DNA of 64,000 nucleotides from Corynebacterium sp. p3-SID1241. Lineage in GTDB: Bacteria; Actinomycetota; Actinomycetes; Mycobacteriales; Mycobacteriaceae. The position numbers were made by a program, and so were the translations under genes. The stretch is from positions 124,001-188,000 of the forward strand of contig JALXWS010000003.1 of the NCBI GenBank assembly GCA_025144025.1, written 5' to 3'. The notes beneath the pieces were generated by a model. The model did not search any database. It was not told the DNA's origin and worked only from the letters and a program-made list of their open reading frames with translations. Shown in pieces: positions 45,745-54,918 of this stretch (positions are counted from its first letter, which is position 1; every line of letters begins with the position of its first letter).

Positions 45745-45912
45745 CTAGCTAGAAACCTCGGTCAACAGGGAACCTAGCTCCGCGGCCTCGTCTTTGCTCA
45801 GCTCGATGACGATGCGTCCGCCACCATCGGAGGGGATACGCATAACGATTTTGCGGGACTCCTCTACTGCTTCCATCTCTCCGCCCGTAGTGCGCGGCTT
45901 CATTGCTGCCAT
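45745..45912 (-). CDS. DUF3117 small conserved actinobacterial protein
   Basis: 55 residues from ATG 45912 with AAAGGAG upstream: begins MAAMKPRTTGGEMEAVEESR and continues IVMRIPSDGGGRIVIELSK, ending in LTEVSS. This tiny, very highly conserved protein occurs throughout Corynebacteriales; its function is unknown. It lies between the methyltransferase-like gene and the DivIVA-domain gene on the same strand, 12 nt from the latter. Confidence 0.9.
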   Translation of the reverse strand: MAAMKPRTTGGEMEAVEESRKIVMRIPSDGGGRIVIELSKDEAAELGSLLTEVSS

Positions 45913-45924
45913 AGTGAGTCTCCT

Positions 45925-46218
45925 TTAGTTAATTTCTTTTCTTTCTAGTTTAGACCTTTTCTGCGCAGAAGATAGTTGTTCTTCCAGTTGCGCGAGGAGA
46001 TCGTCCACTTGGTCCTGGCGGTAGCCACGCGGGACGACTTCGAATTTTACCTTGTCAAGGCAACCTTCACGGACGGCGGCGCGATTATTCTTGCGCACAT
46101 CTTCCGACTCATCGAGCGGGTGCATGACCTCGGCGCGGCCGAAGATAGAGCCCCACGCCCAAGTGCCGATTATCACAAGGGCGAATAGGACTACGAGGAG
46201 CATAATCCAAGACAGCAT
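45925..46218 (-). CDS. DivIVA-domain membrane protein
   Basis: 97 residues. One N-terminal transmembrane helix (SWIMLLVVLFALVIIGTWAWG), then a DivIVA-type motif VVPRGYRQDQVDDLLAQLEE and a charged coiled-coil tail. Small proteins of this type are common near gpgS/folP2 in Corynebacteriales. A role at growing poles is a guess from the domain. It is 3 nt downstream of gpgS, so co-transcribed. Confidence 0.85.
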   Translation of the reverse strand: MLSWIMLLVVLFALVIIGTWAWGSIFGRAEVMHPLDESEDVRKNNRAAVREGCLDKVKFEVVPRGYRQDQVDDLLAQLEEQLSSAQKRSKLERKEIN

Positions 46219-46221
46219 GGT

Positions 46222-46944
46222 TTAAATCTTACCTTTCAGCGGCGGGCGTTGGGCAACGGGAGCAATGACTCCCGCGCGGGCGAGTAGCGTGCGGGCAACC
46301 ACCTCGGCCATCGGCGCGAGCTCGTGCAGCGGCCGATTGCGATGAATCCGCGTTCCCAAGTCCACCTGTGCCACTGTGCCTTGCTTGCCGACGTCCACCA
46401 ATAGCCCCGCTTCTACCCCATAGCCCTCCACAAAGGGAAGTTCCAAGGCGGTGTCGCGGCGCAGGGCGTATTCGCCACCGAGCGGCTGGTCGATATGAGC
46501 GAGCTCGGGAAAGAACTGCTTGATAAGCGGCTTGGCGGTTAGCTCAGTAACGCGACCACCGCCAGTGGGTTGACCGTTAAGGCTGCGTTGGTAACGAGCC
46601 TTCACCATGCCCACGGCGGGGTCCACAAAAGGCGCGGCCAAGGCAGCGACCATGCCCGGCGCGGCTGATTCGAGATCGGCATCGACGAAGACGACGATAT
46701 CGCCTTTCGCCGCAGCAACCCCGCGCCAGAGGGATTCGCCCTTCCCGGGGCGTGGTTCTTCTGAGAGTATATCGCGCCAATTGCGTACATCAGCCCCAGC
46801 GGCTGCGGCGCGGGACGCGGTGGCATCGGTGGAATCGGCGTCGATCACCAGCACCTCTAGGGGGTCATCGGCGAGGCAGGCGCGCACGACCTCCGCGACG
46901 GTGTGCTCCTCGTTGAGGGCCGGGATGATGACGGAGACGTTCAT
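46222..46944 (-). CDS. gpgS: Glucosyl-3-phosphoglycerate synthase-like glycosyltransferase (GT2/GT81)
   Basis: 240 residues. An N-terminal nucleotide-sugar fold VSVIIPALNEEHTVAEVVRA, EVLVIDADSTDAT and a metal-binding DxD in VVFVDADLES. The C-terminal half has HIDQPLGGEYALRRDTALEL and GYGVEAGLLVDVG. This matches GpgS, which transfers glucose to 3-phosphoglycerate for methylglucose lipopolysaccharide or glucosylglycerate. It overlaps folP2 by 4 nt (ATGA type). The gene is shorter than mycobacterial GpgS, so identity is strong by context but not certain. Confidence 0.85.
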   Translation of the reverse strand: MNVSVIIPALNEEHTVAEVVRACLADDPLEVLVIDADSTDATASRAAAAGADVRNWRDILSEEPRPGKGESLWRGVAAAKGDIVVFVDADLESAAPGMVAALAAPFVDPAVGMVKARYQRSLNGQPTGGGRVTELTAKPLIKQFFPELAHIDQPLGGEYALRRDTALELPFVEGYGVEAGLLVDVGKQGTVAQVDLGTRIHRNRPLHELAPMAEVVARTLLARAGVIAPVAQRPPLKGKI

Positions 46945-47771
46945 GCTAGGCCTCGCGTGGTCGCCAGAGGAGGCACCCTGCCTTGGATGGCGGCGGTCAT
47001 GCGGATGACGTCAGCGGTCTCGGCTACCTCGTGGACGCGGAAGGCGGCCACTCCGCGGGCGGCAGACCAGGCGGTGGCGGCTAGGGTGCCGGCCACGCGC
47101 TCTCCTACCCCGCGGTCGAGCGTCTCGCCCACGAAGTCCTTATTCGATAGCGCCATGAGCACCGGCCAACCGGTGGCCACGACCTCATCGATACGTCGCA
47201 ATAGCTCGAGTCCGTGGAAGGTGTTTTTGCCAAAGTCGTGCGTGGGATCGATAAAGGTGAACTCTTCTGGGCAACCGAGGGAGGCGGCGCGCTCGGCCAG
47301 CTGGGTGGTTTCCGCGATGACATCGGCCACCACATCATCGAAATGCACGCGGTGCGGCCTAGTGCGCGGGGGAATGCCGCCGGTGTGCGAGCACACGTAG
47401 CCCACGCGGTAATGGCCGGCGACCTCGATGAGCTCCGGATCCCAGCCGGCCCAGGTGTCATTGACTAATCCGGCACCGGCGGCAATGGCTGCCTCTGCCA
47501 CCTCACTGCGCCAAGTATCGACGGAGATAAGCACATCCGGATGGCGCTGATGCACCTTCTCGATGGTCGGCACCACGCGCTCGATCTCTTCCGCCGCATC
47601 CACCGCCTTACCGGGGCCAGCTTTGACGCCGCCGATATCGACGATCGAGGCACCTGCCGCGATCACCTCATCGCAGCGGCGCAGCGCCGGGTCGAGGTCA
47701 AAGGTAGCTCCCTTGTCATAAAAGGAATCCGGGGTGCGATTGACAATCGCCATCACGTGCGCGAGGCTCAA
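46941..47771 (-). CDS. folP2: Dihydropteroate synthase homologue FolP2-type
   Basis: 276 residues. TIM-barrel pterin-binding family: VMAIVNRTPDSFYDKGATFD, GASIVDIGGVKAGPGKAVD, SVDTWRSEVAEAAI and the late GLELLRRIDEVVATGWPVLM. In mycobacteria FolP2 binds pterin weakly and lacks clear synthase activity, FolP1 being the real enzyme. Position with gpgS is the typical actinobacterial place. Overlaps the LOG gene (4 nt) and gpgS. Confidence 0.88.
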   Translation of the reverse strand: MSLAHVMAIVNRTPDSFYDKGATFDLDPALRRCDEVIAAGASIVDIGGVKAGPGKAVDAAEEIERVVPTIEKVHQRHPDVLISVDTWRSEVAEAAIAAGAGLVNDTWAGWDPELIEVAGHYRVGYVCSHTGGIPPRTRPHRVHFDDVVADVIAETTQLAERAASLGCPEEFTFIDPTHDFGKNTFHGLELLRRIDEVVATGWPVLMALSNKDFVGETLDRGVGERVAGTLAATAWSAARGVAAFRVHEVAETADVIRMTAAIQGRVPPLATTRGLA

Positions 47772-48532
47772 CGCGCCTCCCTAATGCGCTCATCACTCAT
47801 GACCTGGTGGCGCTGAATGATGTGGGAGACGGCCTCGTCGGGGTTATCAGTAAGCAGGAAAAGCTCCCGGTCCTTGTCGTTGATATAGCCGCTGGCCGCG
47901 AGCGTGTTTTCCATCCATTCCAGCAGGCCGGACCAGTACTCGGTGCCCATGAGCACGATGGGGTAATTGGTCACCTTGCCGGTCTGGACCATGCACATGA
48001 CCTCGAAGAACTCATCCATGGTGCCCATGCCGCCTGGTAGACAGATGAAGGCCTGGGAGTACTTCAAGAACATCGTCTTGCGGGCAAAGAAGTAACGGAA
48101 ATTTAGGCCCAGATCCACATACTCATTAAGCCCCTGCTCGTGTGGGAGCTCGATGCCGAGGCCCACGGAAAGTCCGCCGGCTTCGTGCGCGCCGCGGTTG
48201 GCTGCTTCCATGATGCCGGGGCCGCCGCCGGTGATCACGGCATAGGAATGCTCGGCCAGCTTGCGGCCGACCTCGACGCCCAGCTGGTAGCTTGCATCCT
48301 CCGGGGCGGTGCGTGCGGATCCAAAGACGGTGACGGCCTTCGGCAGCTTGGAAAGCGCATCGAATCCGGCGACGAACTCGCCTTGGATGCGCAGGACGCG
48401 CCATGGATCGGCATGCTGCCACTCATGGTCCGCTCCGGATTCCAAGAGCCGCTGGTCAAAAGTGGAGGCTTGCTCGCCTTCGGTGCGCAGCAGCATCGGG
48501 CCGCGCAGGGTGCGCATCTGCTCAGGGGTCAT
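47768..48532 (-). CDS. LOG-family (TIGR00730) cytokinin-riboside monophosphate phosphoribohydrolase-like protein
   Basis: 254 residues. A Rossmann-like protein with VTVFGSARTAPEDASYQLGV, VITGGGPGIMEAANRGAHEA and the phosphate-binding PGGMGTMDEFFEVMCM motif (about residue 165). Family enzymes cut the N-glycosidic bond of nucleotide monophosphates. The bacterial substrate is not settled. Part of the dapE-folP2-gpgS operon, four bases before the folP2 start. Confidence 0.9.
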   Translation of the reverse strand: MTPEQMRTLRGPMLLRTEGEQASTFDQRLLESGADHEWQHADPWRVLRIQGEFVAGFDALSKLPKAVTVFGSARTAPEDASYQLGVEVGRKLAEHSYAVITGGGPGIMEAANRGAHEAGGLSVGLGIELPHEQGLNEYVDLGLNFRYFFARKTMFLKYSQAFICLPGGMGTMDEFFEVMCMVQTGKVTNYPIVLMGTEYWSGLLEWMENTLAASGYINDKDRELFLLTDNPDEAVSHIIQRHQVMSDERIREAR

Positions 48533-48535
48533 GGT

Positions 48536-49624
48536 CTATCCCTTCAGATAGCTCAGGAGGGCGGTGGATACTTCGGTGATCTGGGCGGTAGGCACCTGCT
48601 CGTCCTTCTTATGCGCAAAGCCTGGGTCACCAGCACCAAAGTTCACGGCTGGGGTGCCCATCTCGGAGAAGCGGGCGACGTCGGTCCAGCCGTACTTGGC
48701 GCGGACGTTGCCCCCGACGGCGTCGATAAGCGCCTTGGCAGCTGGCTGGCCCAAGCCAGGCTGAGCGGCGGGGGCGATGTCATCGATTTCGATGGTGATA
48801 TCTTCTTCCTCGCCGATGATGGACTTCATATACTCCAGCGCCTCGTCGTTCGTGCGATCCGGGGCGAAGCGGAAATTCACAAACAGCCACGCCTCATCCG
48901 GCAGCGTATTGGTAGCCACGCCGGACTCGAGGTGGACGATGTTGAGGCCCTCGCGGTAGGTGCAGCCATCGATGGTGACATCACGGGACTCATAGGCGGC
49001 GATGCGGCTCATAATGGGCGCGAGCTTGTGCGCTGCGTTGGAACCGAGCCAGGCGCGGGCCGAGTGCGCGCGGGTGCCATGGGCGGTAACGCGCAGGCGA
49101 ATGGAGCCCTGGCAGCCAGCCTCCACCATCGCGCCGGAGGGCTCGCCTAAGAGCGCGAAGTCGCCCTCGAGCCACTCCGGGTGGTCTTTTTGCAGGTGGC
49201 CCAGGCCATTAAATTCAGTGGCTACTTCTTCGCCCTCGTAGGCGATGACGGTGAGGTCATGCTTTAGCTCGTCCGCTTCGTGCAGCTGGGCAAAGGTATT
49301 GAGGTAGACGGCCATGCCGGACTTCATGTCCACAGTGCCGCAGCCCCACATAATCTCTACCCCGTCTTCAGAGGTTTCCATGTGATGCGGTACATTTTCT
49401 GCCAACGGAACGGTATCAATGTGGCCGGCGAGTACTATGCGGGAATCTAGCCCGCGGTTCGTCCGGGCGCACACGGTATTGCCGTAGCGGGCAACCTCGA
49501 CGTCCAATCCGCGCAGCGCTTCTTCGATGGCGTCTGCGATGGCCTCCTCATGGTGGGAGGGGCTCGGAATATCCACGAGCGCCTTGGTTAGTTCGATGGG
49601 GTCTGCATATAGATCTAAAGTCAC
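48536..49624 (-). CDS. dapE: Succinyl-diaminopimelate desuccinylase
   Basis: 362 residues from GTG 49624. TAGCAT ends 8 nt before the GTG (leaderless start), and the N-terminus then begins with TLDLYADPIELTKALVDIPS. Metallopeptidase family M20: AGHIDTVPLAENVP carries the first metal His, WGCGTVDMKSGMAVY the bridging Asp, and GEEVATEFNGLG and GEPSGAMVEAGC follow. It produces LL-diaminopimelate for lysine and the cell wall. It is first in the operon that continues to the LOG, folP2 and gpgS genes. Divergent from a permease. Confidence 0.93.
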   Translation of the reverse strand: MTLDLYADPIELTKALVDIPSPSHHEEAIADAIEEALRGLDVEVARYGNTVCARTNRGLDSRIVLAGHIDTVPLAENVPHHMETSEDGVEIMWGCGTVDMKSGMAVYLNTFAQLHEADELKHDLTVIAYEGEEVATEFNGLGHLQKDHPEWLEGDFALLGEPSGAMVEAGCQGSIRLRVTAHGTRAHSARAWLGSNAAHKLAPIMSRIAAYESRDVTIDGCTYREGLNIVHLESGVATNTLPDEAWLFVNFRFAPDRTNDEALEYMKSIIGEEEDITIEIDDIAPAAQPGLGQPAAKALIDAVGGNVRAKYGWTDVARFSEMGTPAVNFGAGDPGFAHKKDEQVPTAQITEVSTALLSYLKG

Positions 49625-49713
49625 AAAGCGCCATGCTAGCGCTCCGCGCAGCTCACCGCATTGTGTAAAGTTCACTTCACTGCAAATAATTCGTCCTCCC
49701 TAAGGTGATAACA

Positions 49714-51072
49714 ATGGCCGAAGCCACTCAATTAAAATCCCGTCATCTCACGATGATGGGCCTTGGCTCCGCCGTAGGCGCCGGTCTCTTCCTCGGCGTG
49801 GGCCTCGGCATCCAGATTTCCGGCACCTCCGTCCTCATCTCCTATGCCGTAGCTGGCGCGCTCATCGCACTGGTGATGTGGATGCTTGGTGAAATGGCCG
49901 CCGCCCGCCCCTCTTTGGGGTCATTTTCCACCTACGCCGGCCAGGCCTTCGGTCACTGGGCGCGCTTTACCATGGGGTGGATTTACTGGTTCATGCTAAT
50001 CATGGTGATGGGCGCTGAAATCACCGGCGCGGCCGCGATCATCTCCAGCTGGTTCGATATTGCCCCGTGGATTCCAGCGCTTATCGCCGTGGCGTTCTTC
50101 GCGGTGGTCAACTTCGCTGCTGTGGGGGGCTTTGGCGAGTTCGAGTTCTGGTTCGCCATTATCAAGGTCGGAGTCATCGTCGCCTTCCTCGTCATCGGCG
50201 CACTCATGGCGCTAGGCATCCTGCCGGGCATGGATGTCTCCTTGGCCAGCACCAATTTCACCGATAATTTCCTGCCCAATGGCATGCCTGGCTTCGCCGC
50301 TGGATTGCTGGCCGTCGCCTTTGCCTTTGGCGGCATCGAGCTGGTCACCATCGCGGCAGCAGAATCCGAGGACCCTGCGCATAACGTGGCCACTGCGGTG
50401 CGCGCCATCATCGTGCGCATCATGATCTTCTACATCGGCTCCATTGTGGTTATCACCATGGCGCTGCCGTTTAGCTCCATCCAGGACGCCGATGTCGCGG
50501 CCGATTCCCCCTTCACCCTAGTTCTCGCGGCCGCCAAGATTCCTTTTGCGGCTGGTTTCATGGAGGCCATTATCGCCCTAGCGCTGCTGTCTGCCTTCAA
50601 CGCGCAGATTTACGCTACCTCCCGCTTGGTCTTTGACATGGCCAAAGACCACTGCGCCCCAGGATTTTTCCTGAAGCAAAACCGCGCGGGCTCCCCCATC
50701 AACGCGGTGATTTTGTCCATGGTCTTCGCCTTCGCTTCGGTGGGCCTGCAGTTTTGGAACCCTCCGGGGCTTCTGGCGTTCCTTTTCAACGCCGTCGGCG
50801 GGTGCCTGCTGATCATCTGGTCCTTCATCGTGGCTTCCTTTATTAAGCTGCACCCCGTGCTGCGCGATAACAGAGAGCTGACGGAAATCCACGTGCCCGG
50901 CTTCCCATGGCTTCCGTGGGTTACGGCCGCTGCTTTGGCCGGCCTCACTCTGCTCATGCTCTTTGATCCGGCCGCGCGCAACCAGGTCATCTCGGTGCTC
51001 ATCCTGGCTGCGGTGCTCGTCATCTTGTCCTTTGTGCTTCCCACCGGCCAGCGCGCGGGGGCGCAGAAGTAG
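49714..51072 (+). CDS. Amino-acid permease (APC family, AroP/GABA-permease type), paralogue 1
   Basis: 452 residues from ATG 49714, with TAAGGTG upstream. About twelve hydrophobic segments. The N-terminal signature [20 protein letters not shown] is typical of the amino-acid transporter subfamily, with [15 protein letters not shown] and [17 protein letters not shown] as further landmarks. Substrate not predictable. Very similar in layout and signature segments to the paralogue downstream of dapD, and separated from dapD by 17 nt. Confidence 0.9.
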   Translation: MAEATQLKSRHLTMMGLGSAVGAGLFLGVGLGIQISGTSVLISYAVAGALIALVMWMLGEMAAARPSLGSFSTYAGQAFGHWARFTMGWIYWFMLIMVMGAEITGAAAIISSWFDIAPWIPALIAVAFFAVVNFAAVGGFGEFEFWFAIIKVGVIVAFLVIGALMALGILPGMDVSLASTNFTDNFLPNGMPGFAAGLLAVAFAFGGIELVTIAAAESEDPAHNVATAVRAIIVRIMIFYIGSIVVITMALPFSSIQDADVAADSPFTLVLAAAKIPFAAGFMEAIIALALLSAFNAQIYATSRLVFDMAKDHCAPGFFLKQNRAGSPINAVILSMVFAFASVGLQFWNPPGLLAFLFNAVGGCLLIIWSFIVASFIKLHPVLRDNRELTEIHVPGFPWLPWVTAAALAGLTLLMLFDPAARNQVISVLILAAVLVILSFVLPTGQRAGAQK

Positions 51073-51089
51073 TTGCTAAGCTAGCGGGC

Positions 51090-52061
51090 ATGACTTCTGC
51101 ATCTGCACGCGGCCTAGCAACCATTACCCATGACGGCACCGTCTTGGACGTATGGTTCCCGGCCGTATACACCGATAAGAACGTAGAGACCACCGAAACC
51201 AAGCGCTTGGAGGAGACCCCTCAGCAGTTCTCCGCGCTGGTAGGCTCGGACGAGGAGCGTGGCGTGGCCCGCGTTGCCGTTGAGACCTCCATCAAGGATC
51301 TGGATGACGCCCCCGTCGATACCTACGATGCTTACCTGCGCCTGCACCTCCTGTCCCACCGCGCGGTCAAGCCACACGGCCTGAATATGGATGGCATCTT
51401 CGGCCACCTCAATAATGTGGTCTGGACCAACTACGGTCCGTGCGCCGTGTCCGATTTCCAGATGGTGCGCGGCCGCCTGGCCTCCCGCGGTCCGGTCGTT
51501 GTTTACTCCGTGGACAAGTTCCCGCGCATGGTGGACTACGTTGTACCTTCCGGCGTCCGCATCGGTGACGCAGACCGCGTACGCCTGGGCGCACACCTGG
51601 CTGAGGGCACCACCGTTATGCACGAGGGTTTTGTAAACTTCAACGCCGGCACCTCGGGCGCCTCCATGGTTGAAGGCCGTATCTCCGCGGGCGTCGTCGT
51701 GGGCGATGGCTCCGATATCGGTGGCGGCGCGTCCATCATGGGTACCCTGTCCGGCGGCGGCAAGGAAGTCATTTCCATTGGCGAGCGCTGCCTCCTCGGC
51801 GCCAACTCCGGCATCGGCATTTCGCTTGGCGACGACGCCGTGGTCGAAGCCGGCCTCTACGTCACCGCCGGCACCAAGGTGGCCGTCTTTGGCAAGGTCG
51901 CGGAAGCACTCGGCGTCGAAAATGGCGAGAACGTCAAGGGCTCCCAGCTCTCCGGTGCCTCCGGCATGCTGCTGCGCCGCAACTCCATCTCTGGTGCTGT
52001 AGAAGCCGTGGAGTGGAAGTCCGAGGCCGTCGCGCTCAATGACGAGCTGCACAAGAATTAA
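51090..52061 (+). CDS. dapD: 2,3,4,5-tetrahydropyridine-2,6-dicarboxylate N-succinyltransferase
   Basis: 323 residues from ATG 51090. TAAGCT ends 7 nt before it (leaderless). The left-handed beta-helix of hexapeptide repeats is visible from about residue 165 ([28 protein letters not shown] [37 protein letters not shown]). The actinobacterial long form is expected at about 310-320 residues. Succinylates tetrahydrodipicolinate in lysine/peptidoglycan synthesis, together with dapC and dapE in this window. Confidence 0.94.
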   Translation: MTSASARGLATITHDGTVLDVWFPAVYTDKNVETTETKRLEETPQQFSALVGSDEERGVARVAVETSIKDLDDAPVDTYDAYLRLHLLSHRAVKPHGLNMDGIFGHLNNVVWTNYGPCAVSDFQMVRGRLASRGPVVVYSVDKFPRMVDYVVPSGVRIGDADRVRLGAHLAEGTTVMHEGFVNFNAGTSGASMVEGRISAGVVVGDGSDIGGGASIMGTLSGGGKEVISIGERCLLGANSGIGISLGDDAVVEAGLYVTAGTKVAVFGKVAEALGVENGENVKGSQLSGASGMLLRRNSISGAVEAVEWKSEAVALNDELHKN

Positions 52062-52106
52062 CACCCCCGATTCCTATAGCCCAATCGGGCAAAATAAGAT
52101 GGAGGG

Positions 52107-53492
52107 GTGACTGATAACTCCTCCACCCTCGGTTCTGGCCTGAAGGTCCGCCACCTGACGATGATGGGGCTAGGCTCCACCATCGGTGCCGGACTTTTCT
52201 TGGGCACCGGCGTCGGCATTTCCGCCGCCGGCCCCGCCGTGCTCCTCGCCTACGTCGTCGCCGGCTTTCTTGCCATTTTGGTTATGCAGATGCTGGGCGA
52301 GATGGGCACCGTTATCCCCGCCTCCGGCTCCTTTTCCGAATACGCCGAACACGGCATCGGCCGCTGGGCGGGCTTTACCCAGGGCTGGATTTATTGGCTG
52401 GCCACCGTCGCCGTCTTGGGCGCCGAAATCACCGGCGCGGCCGGCTTCATTGGCTCTTGGTTCAACGTTTCGCCGTGGATCCCCGCCGCCATCTGCGTGG
52501 TCCTCTTCGGAATCATCAATCTGCTGCGCGTGCGCAGCTTCGGCGAATTCGAGTACTGGTTCGCGCTCATCAAGGTCATCGTGATCGTAGCCTTCCTCAT
52601 CATCGGCGCGCTGCTCATCCTTGGCCTCCTGCCCGGCCATTCCTTTATCGGAACCTCCGTCTTCCTAGAGGACGGCTTCATGCCCAATGGCCTCGGCGGC
52701 GTCGCGGCCGGCCTACTCGCAGTGGCCTTCGCCTTCGGCGGCATCGAGGTGGTCGCCATCGCCTCCGCCGAATCCGAAGACCCAGAGAAGTCCCTGGTCA
52801 ATGCCGTGCGCTCCACCATCTTGCGCATCTCCGTGTTCTACCTAGGCTCTGTCCTGATCATCACGTTCCTCTTGCCCTATTCCATCCTGGGAGATGCCTC
52901 CACGGCCGCAGAATCGCCCTTCACCATGGTTCTCGAACGCGCCGGCATCCCGGGCGCGGCCGGCATCATGGAAGTCGTCATCGTCCTTGCACTACTCTCC
53001 GCTTTCAACTCCCAGATCTACGCCTCCTCCCGCATGATGCATTCCCTCGCTTCCCGTGGCGAGGCCCCGCGCATCTTCACCTCCACCAATAGGGACGGCG
53101 TTCCCACCACCGCCATCGGCCTGTCCGTCCTCCTCTCGGCCGTCATGGTCGTGCTCAACTACGCCGATACAGGCTGGCTCCTTACCTTCATGCTCAACGC
53201 CGCCGGCGCCTCCCTGCTCATCGTCTGGGTCTTTATCGCCGTCAGCCAATTGCGCCTGCGCCGCCAACTTGAGGCCCTCCACCCGCTGCCCATCCGCATG
53301 TGGACCTTCCCCTACCTCACCTGGTTTGCCCTCGCCCTCTTCGCAGCCATCGCGGTGCTCATGCTTACCGACGCCACCGCCCGCACCCAACTCCTCTCCG
53401 CCGCCGCCATGTTCGCGGTGCTCGCCCTCGCCGGCGTCATCAATTCCAAGGTTCGCGGCATCAACCCCACCTCGACGCTGCCTCTCACCTAG
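52107..53492 (+). CDS. Amino-acid permease (APC family), paralogue 2
   Basis: 461 residues, GTG start at 52107 after TAAGAT-GGAGGG; either the GGAGG site or a leaderless start is possible. Twelve hydrophobic segments. Almost the same signature order as the permease before dap[36 protein letters not shown] and FGGIEVVAIASAESEDP. The two genes flank dapD, suggesting an old tandem duplication or separate adoption of the place. A stand-alone amino-acid uptake role is likely. Confidence 0.9.
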   Translation: MTDNSSTLGSGLKVRHLTMMGLGSTIGAGLFLGTGVGISAAGPAVLLAYVVAGFLAILVMQMLGEMGTVIPASGSFSEYAEHGIGRWAGFTQGWIYWLATVAVLGAEITGAAGFIGSWFNVSPWIPAAICVVLFGIINLLRVRSFGEFEYWFALIKVIVIVAFLIIGALLILGLLPGHSFIGTSVFLEDGFMPNGLGGVAAGLLAVAFAFGGIEVVAIASAESEDPEKSLVNAVRSTILRISVFYLGSVLIITFLLPYSILGDASTAAESPFTMVLERAGIPGAAGIMEVVIVLALLSAFNSQIYASSRMMHSLASRGEAPRIFTSTNRDGVPTTAIGLSVLLSAVMVVLNYADTGWLLTFMLNAAGASLLIVWVFIAVSQLRLRRQLEALHPLPIRMWTFPYLTWFALALFAAIAVLMLTDATARTQLLSAAAMFAVLALAGVINSKVRGINPTSTLPLT

Positions 53493-53530
53493 CCCCGCAC
53501 CTCCCCCCTCGCCCCTACTCACCCTGCTCC

Positions 53531-53600
53531 CCCGCCCTTCGCGCTCACGGGGAGGTCGATGGGGCGTCGGAAAGCACTGCTAGTGAGCGTCACGAGGAGA
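53531..53600. repeat. Palindromic intergenic repeat, copy 4 (right arm degenerate)
   Basis: Left arm CCCGCCCTTCGCGCTCAC (53531-53548) is intact. The right arm begins AGTGAGCG and then diverges. First of a tandem pair. Confidence 0.65.
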
Positions 53601-53611
53601 CTCTGCTGCCC

Positions 53612-53679
53612 CTTCCCCACGCGCTCACGGGGAGCTCAAATCGGAGCCAACTGGGGCTGCCGGTGAGCGCGAAGGGAAG
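53612..53679. repeat. Palindromic intergenic repeat, copy 5
   Basis: Arms around 53612-53627 (CACGCGCTCAC core) and GTGAGCGCGAAGGGAAG at 53663-53679, with two mismatches. Confidence 0.75.
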
Positions 53680-53794
53680 TTATCCACAGCAGCCCCTGCC
53701 GCACTCCGGAAAAGTATGCCCTAGCCCCAAGTTATCCACAGGTTGCGGTAGCGTGCGTAGCCACATCGCCTTGGAACCGTTTACTTTAAGCTCT

Positions 53795-54640
53795 ATGGGG
53801 GCATGGACTACCGCGGAACTTCGCGGGCGGGGTTTGAGCAAGGATGCGATTCGTCGCAAGGTGCGCGAGGGGAAGCTCTTTCGCGTGCATCGGGGGATAT
53901 ATACCGATGAATGGACGCCACTCGCGGTGGCGCGGGCTCTCGCACATGGACTCAGCCGCATCCATTTCACGGGAAAGACGGCTCAGGAGATTTCCCTTGG
54001 CCGCCAGCTGACGTTTCCGCTGGAAGCGGAGGGACCACGTACCTTGAGGGGCAAGAACTTCCATGTTTCACACTCGCGTCTCCGGGCTACGTGCAAGGTA
54101 AACGGTCTACCGGTGGTGCAACCGTTGTGGGCTGCGCGCAAGATTTCGCGTGCGTGCACGCCCCTGTTGGAAGAACACTACAGAGGAAAGCATGGCCCCG
54201 GCCGCTTGGAAAGAGATCGCCGACGTATGCGGCGCGTTCCGAAGCCTCTGAAAGACACGATTCGGCACGCCGCGATCGGCACCGATAGCCCACCGGAGCG
54301 TACGCTGAGTCGGCAGCTCCGAGCAGAAGGAATCTATCCTGAGCACAATGTTCTCATTGCGGGTTACCGCTTTGATCTCAAGATGGGCAAACTCCTCGTG
54401 GAAGTTGACGGGTGGGAGTATCACAAGCACAGCCAGGCATTTCAAGCGGACCGATGCAAGCAAAACGCGGCTGTGGCTCACGGATTCACGGTTTTGCGAT
54501 TCACTGCCGACGACGTCAATCACCACCTCGACCAGGCCATTTTGCTCATTAAAGCCACCCTTGAGCTACTTAAAGGAGGGAATCCACAGCTTCCTTCCTG
54601 CGCTACAAGCCCCTATTGGAATTGGCATCTGTGTGCATAG
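53795..54640 (+). CDS. DUF559 endonuclease-domain protein with AbiEi-like N-terminal winged helix
   Basis: 281 residues from ATG 53795. TACTTT ends 7 nt before it, which fits a leaderless start; the open frame extending to 53300 runs through the repeats and is not coding. The N-terminal ~50 residues (TTAELRGRGLSKDAIRRKV, then VHRGIYTDEW) resemble the HTH of AbiEi antitoxins. The C-terminal Vsr-like DUF559 domain has AGYRFDLKMGKLLVEVDGWE (acidic D...E-V-D core) and VLRFTADDV. Corynebacteria carry several such genes; substrate and phenotype are unknown. Confidence 0.82.
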   Translation: MGAWTTAELRGRGLSKDAIRRKVREGKLFRVHRGIYTDEWTPLAVARALAHGLSRIHFTGKTAQEISLGRQLTFPLEAEGPRTLRGKNFHVSHSRLRATCKVNGLPVVQPLWAARKISRACTPLLEEHYRGKHGPGRLERDRRRMRRVPKPLKDTIRHAAIGTDSPPERTLSRQLRAEGIYPEHNVLIAGYRFDLKMGKLLVEVDGWEYHKHSQAFQADRCKQNAAVAHGFTVLRFTADDVNHHLDQAILLIKATLELLKGGNPQLPSCATSPYWNWHLCA

Positions 54641-54650
54641 CCCTTGCTAT

Positions 54651-54691
54651 TTTGACAAGTATCTTTTACACTAACTGCTATATATTTGACA
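54651..54691. promoter_or_regulatory. Promoter region of the XRE gene with two TTTGACA repeats
   Basis: TTTGACA occurs at 54651-54657 and 54685-54691, 34 nt apart, with TATATT between (54681-54686). A candidate place for autoregulation by the encoded XRE protein; this is inference. Confidence 0.4.
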
Positions 54692-54708
54692 CGGTGGAAG
54701 GAGGGACG

Positions 54709-54918
54709 ATGGCTGAGAACCCCAATATGGTCCGCAAATGGCGCCGCTGGCAGGAATTATCGCAAGCCGAACTCGCCGAAAGGGCCGGCGTCTCCCGTCA
54801 GACCATCGCCAATATCGAGCGCGGAAACTACTCGCCGTCCGTGCACCTCGCACTGGATATCTGCCGCGAACTTGGAAAAACCGTTGAAGAAATCTTTGGA
54901 GCTGAACAACATGATTAA
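54709..54918 (+). CDS. XRE-family helix-turn-helix regulator (small)
   Basis: 69 residues, ATG 54709 with AAGGAGGG upstream. The complete Cro/C1-type HTH spans nearly the whole protein: ELSQAELAERAGVSRQTIAN with NYSPSVHLALDICRELGKTV. It overlaps the following membrane-protein gene by 8 nt. Such two-gene pairs (small HTH plus multi-TM protein) are widespread in Gram-positives; the partner's role is unknown. Confidence 0.88.
   Translation: MAENPNMVRKWRRWQELSQAELAERAGVSRQTIANIERGNYSPSVHLALDICRELGKTVEEIFGAEQHD

Larger units (their letters stand above)
53493..53794. other. Intergenic region holding two repeat copies
   Basis: The region between the permease and the DUF559 gene is largely filled by copies 4 and 5 of the repeat family. 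TTATCCACAG appears twice near 53680 and 53731; this is the core of a DnaA-box-like sequence but there are only two, so an origin is not proposed. Confidence 0.6.

Noticed and set aside
53680..53745. TTATCCACAG copies as a replication origin
   Set aside because: Only two copies are present and there is no dnaA/dnaN context; they are probably chance or minor DnaA sites.
53300..53794. Upstream extension of the DUF559 gene to 53300
   Set aside because: The extension runs through the permease coding region and the palindromic repeats; the leaderless-type start at 53795 and homologous N-terminus fit better.
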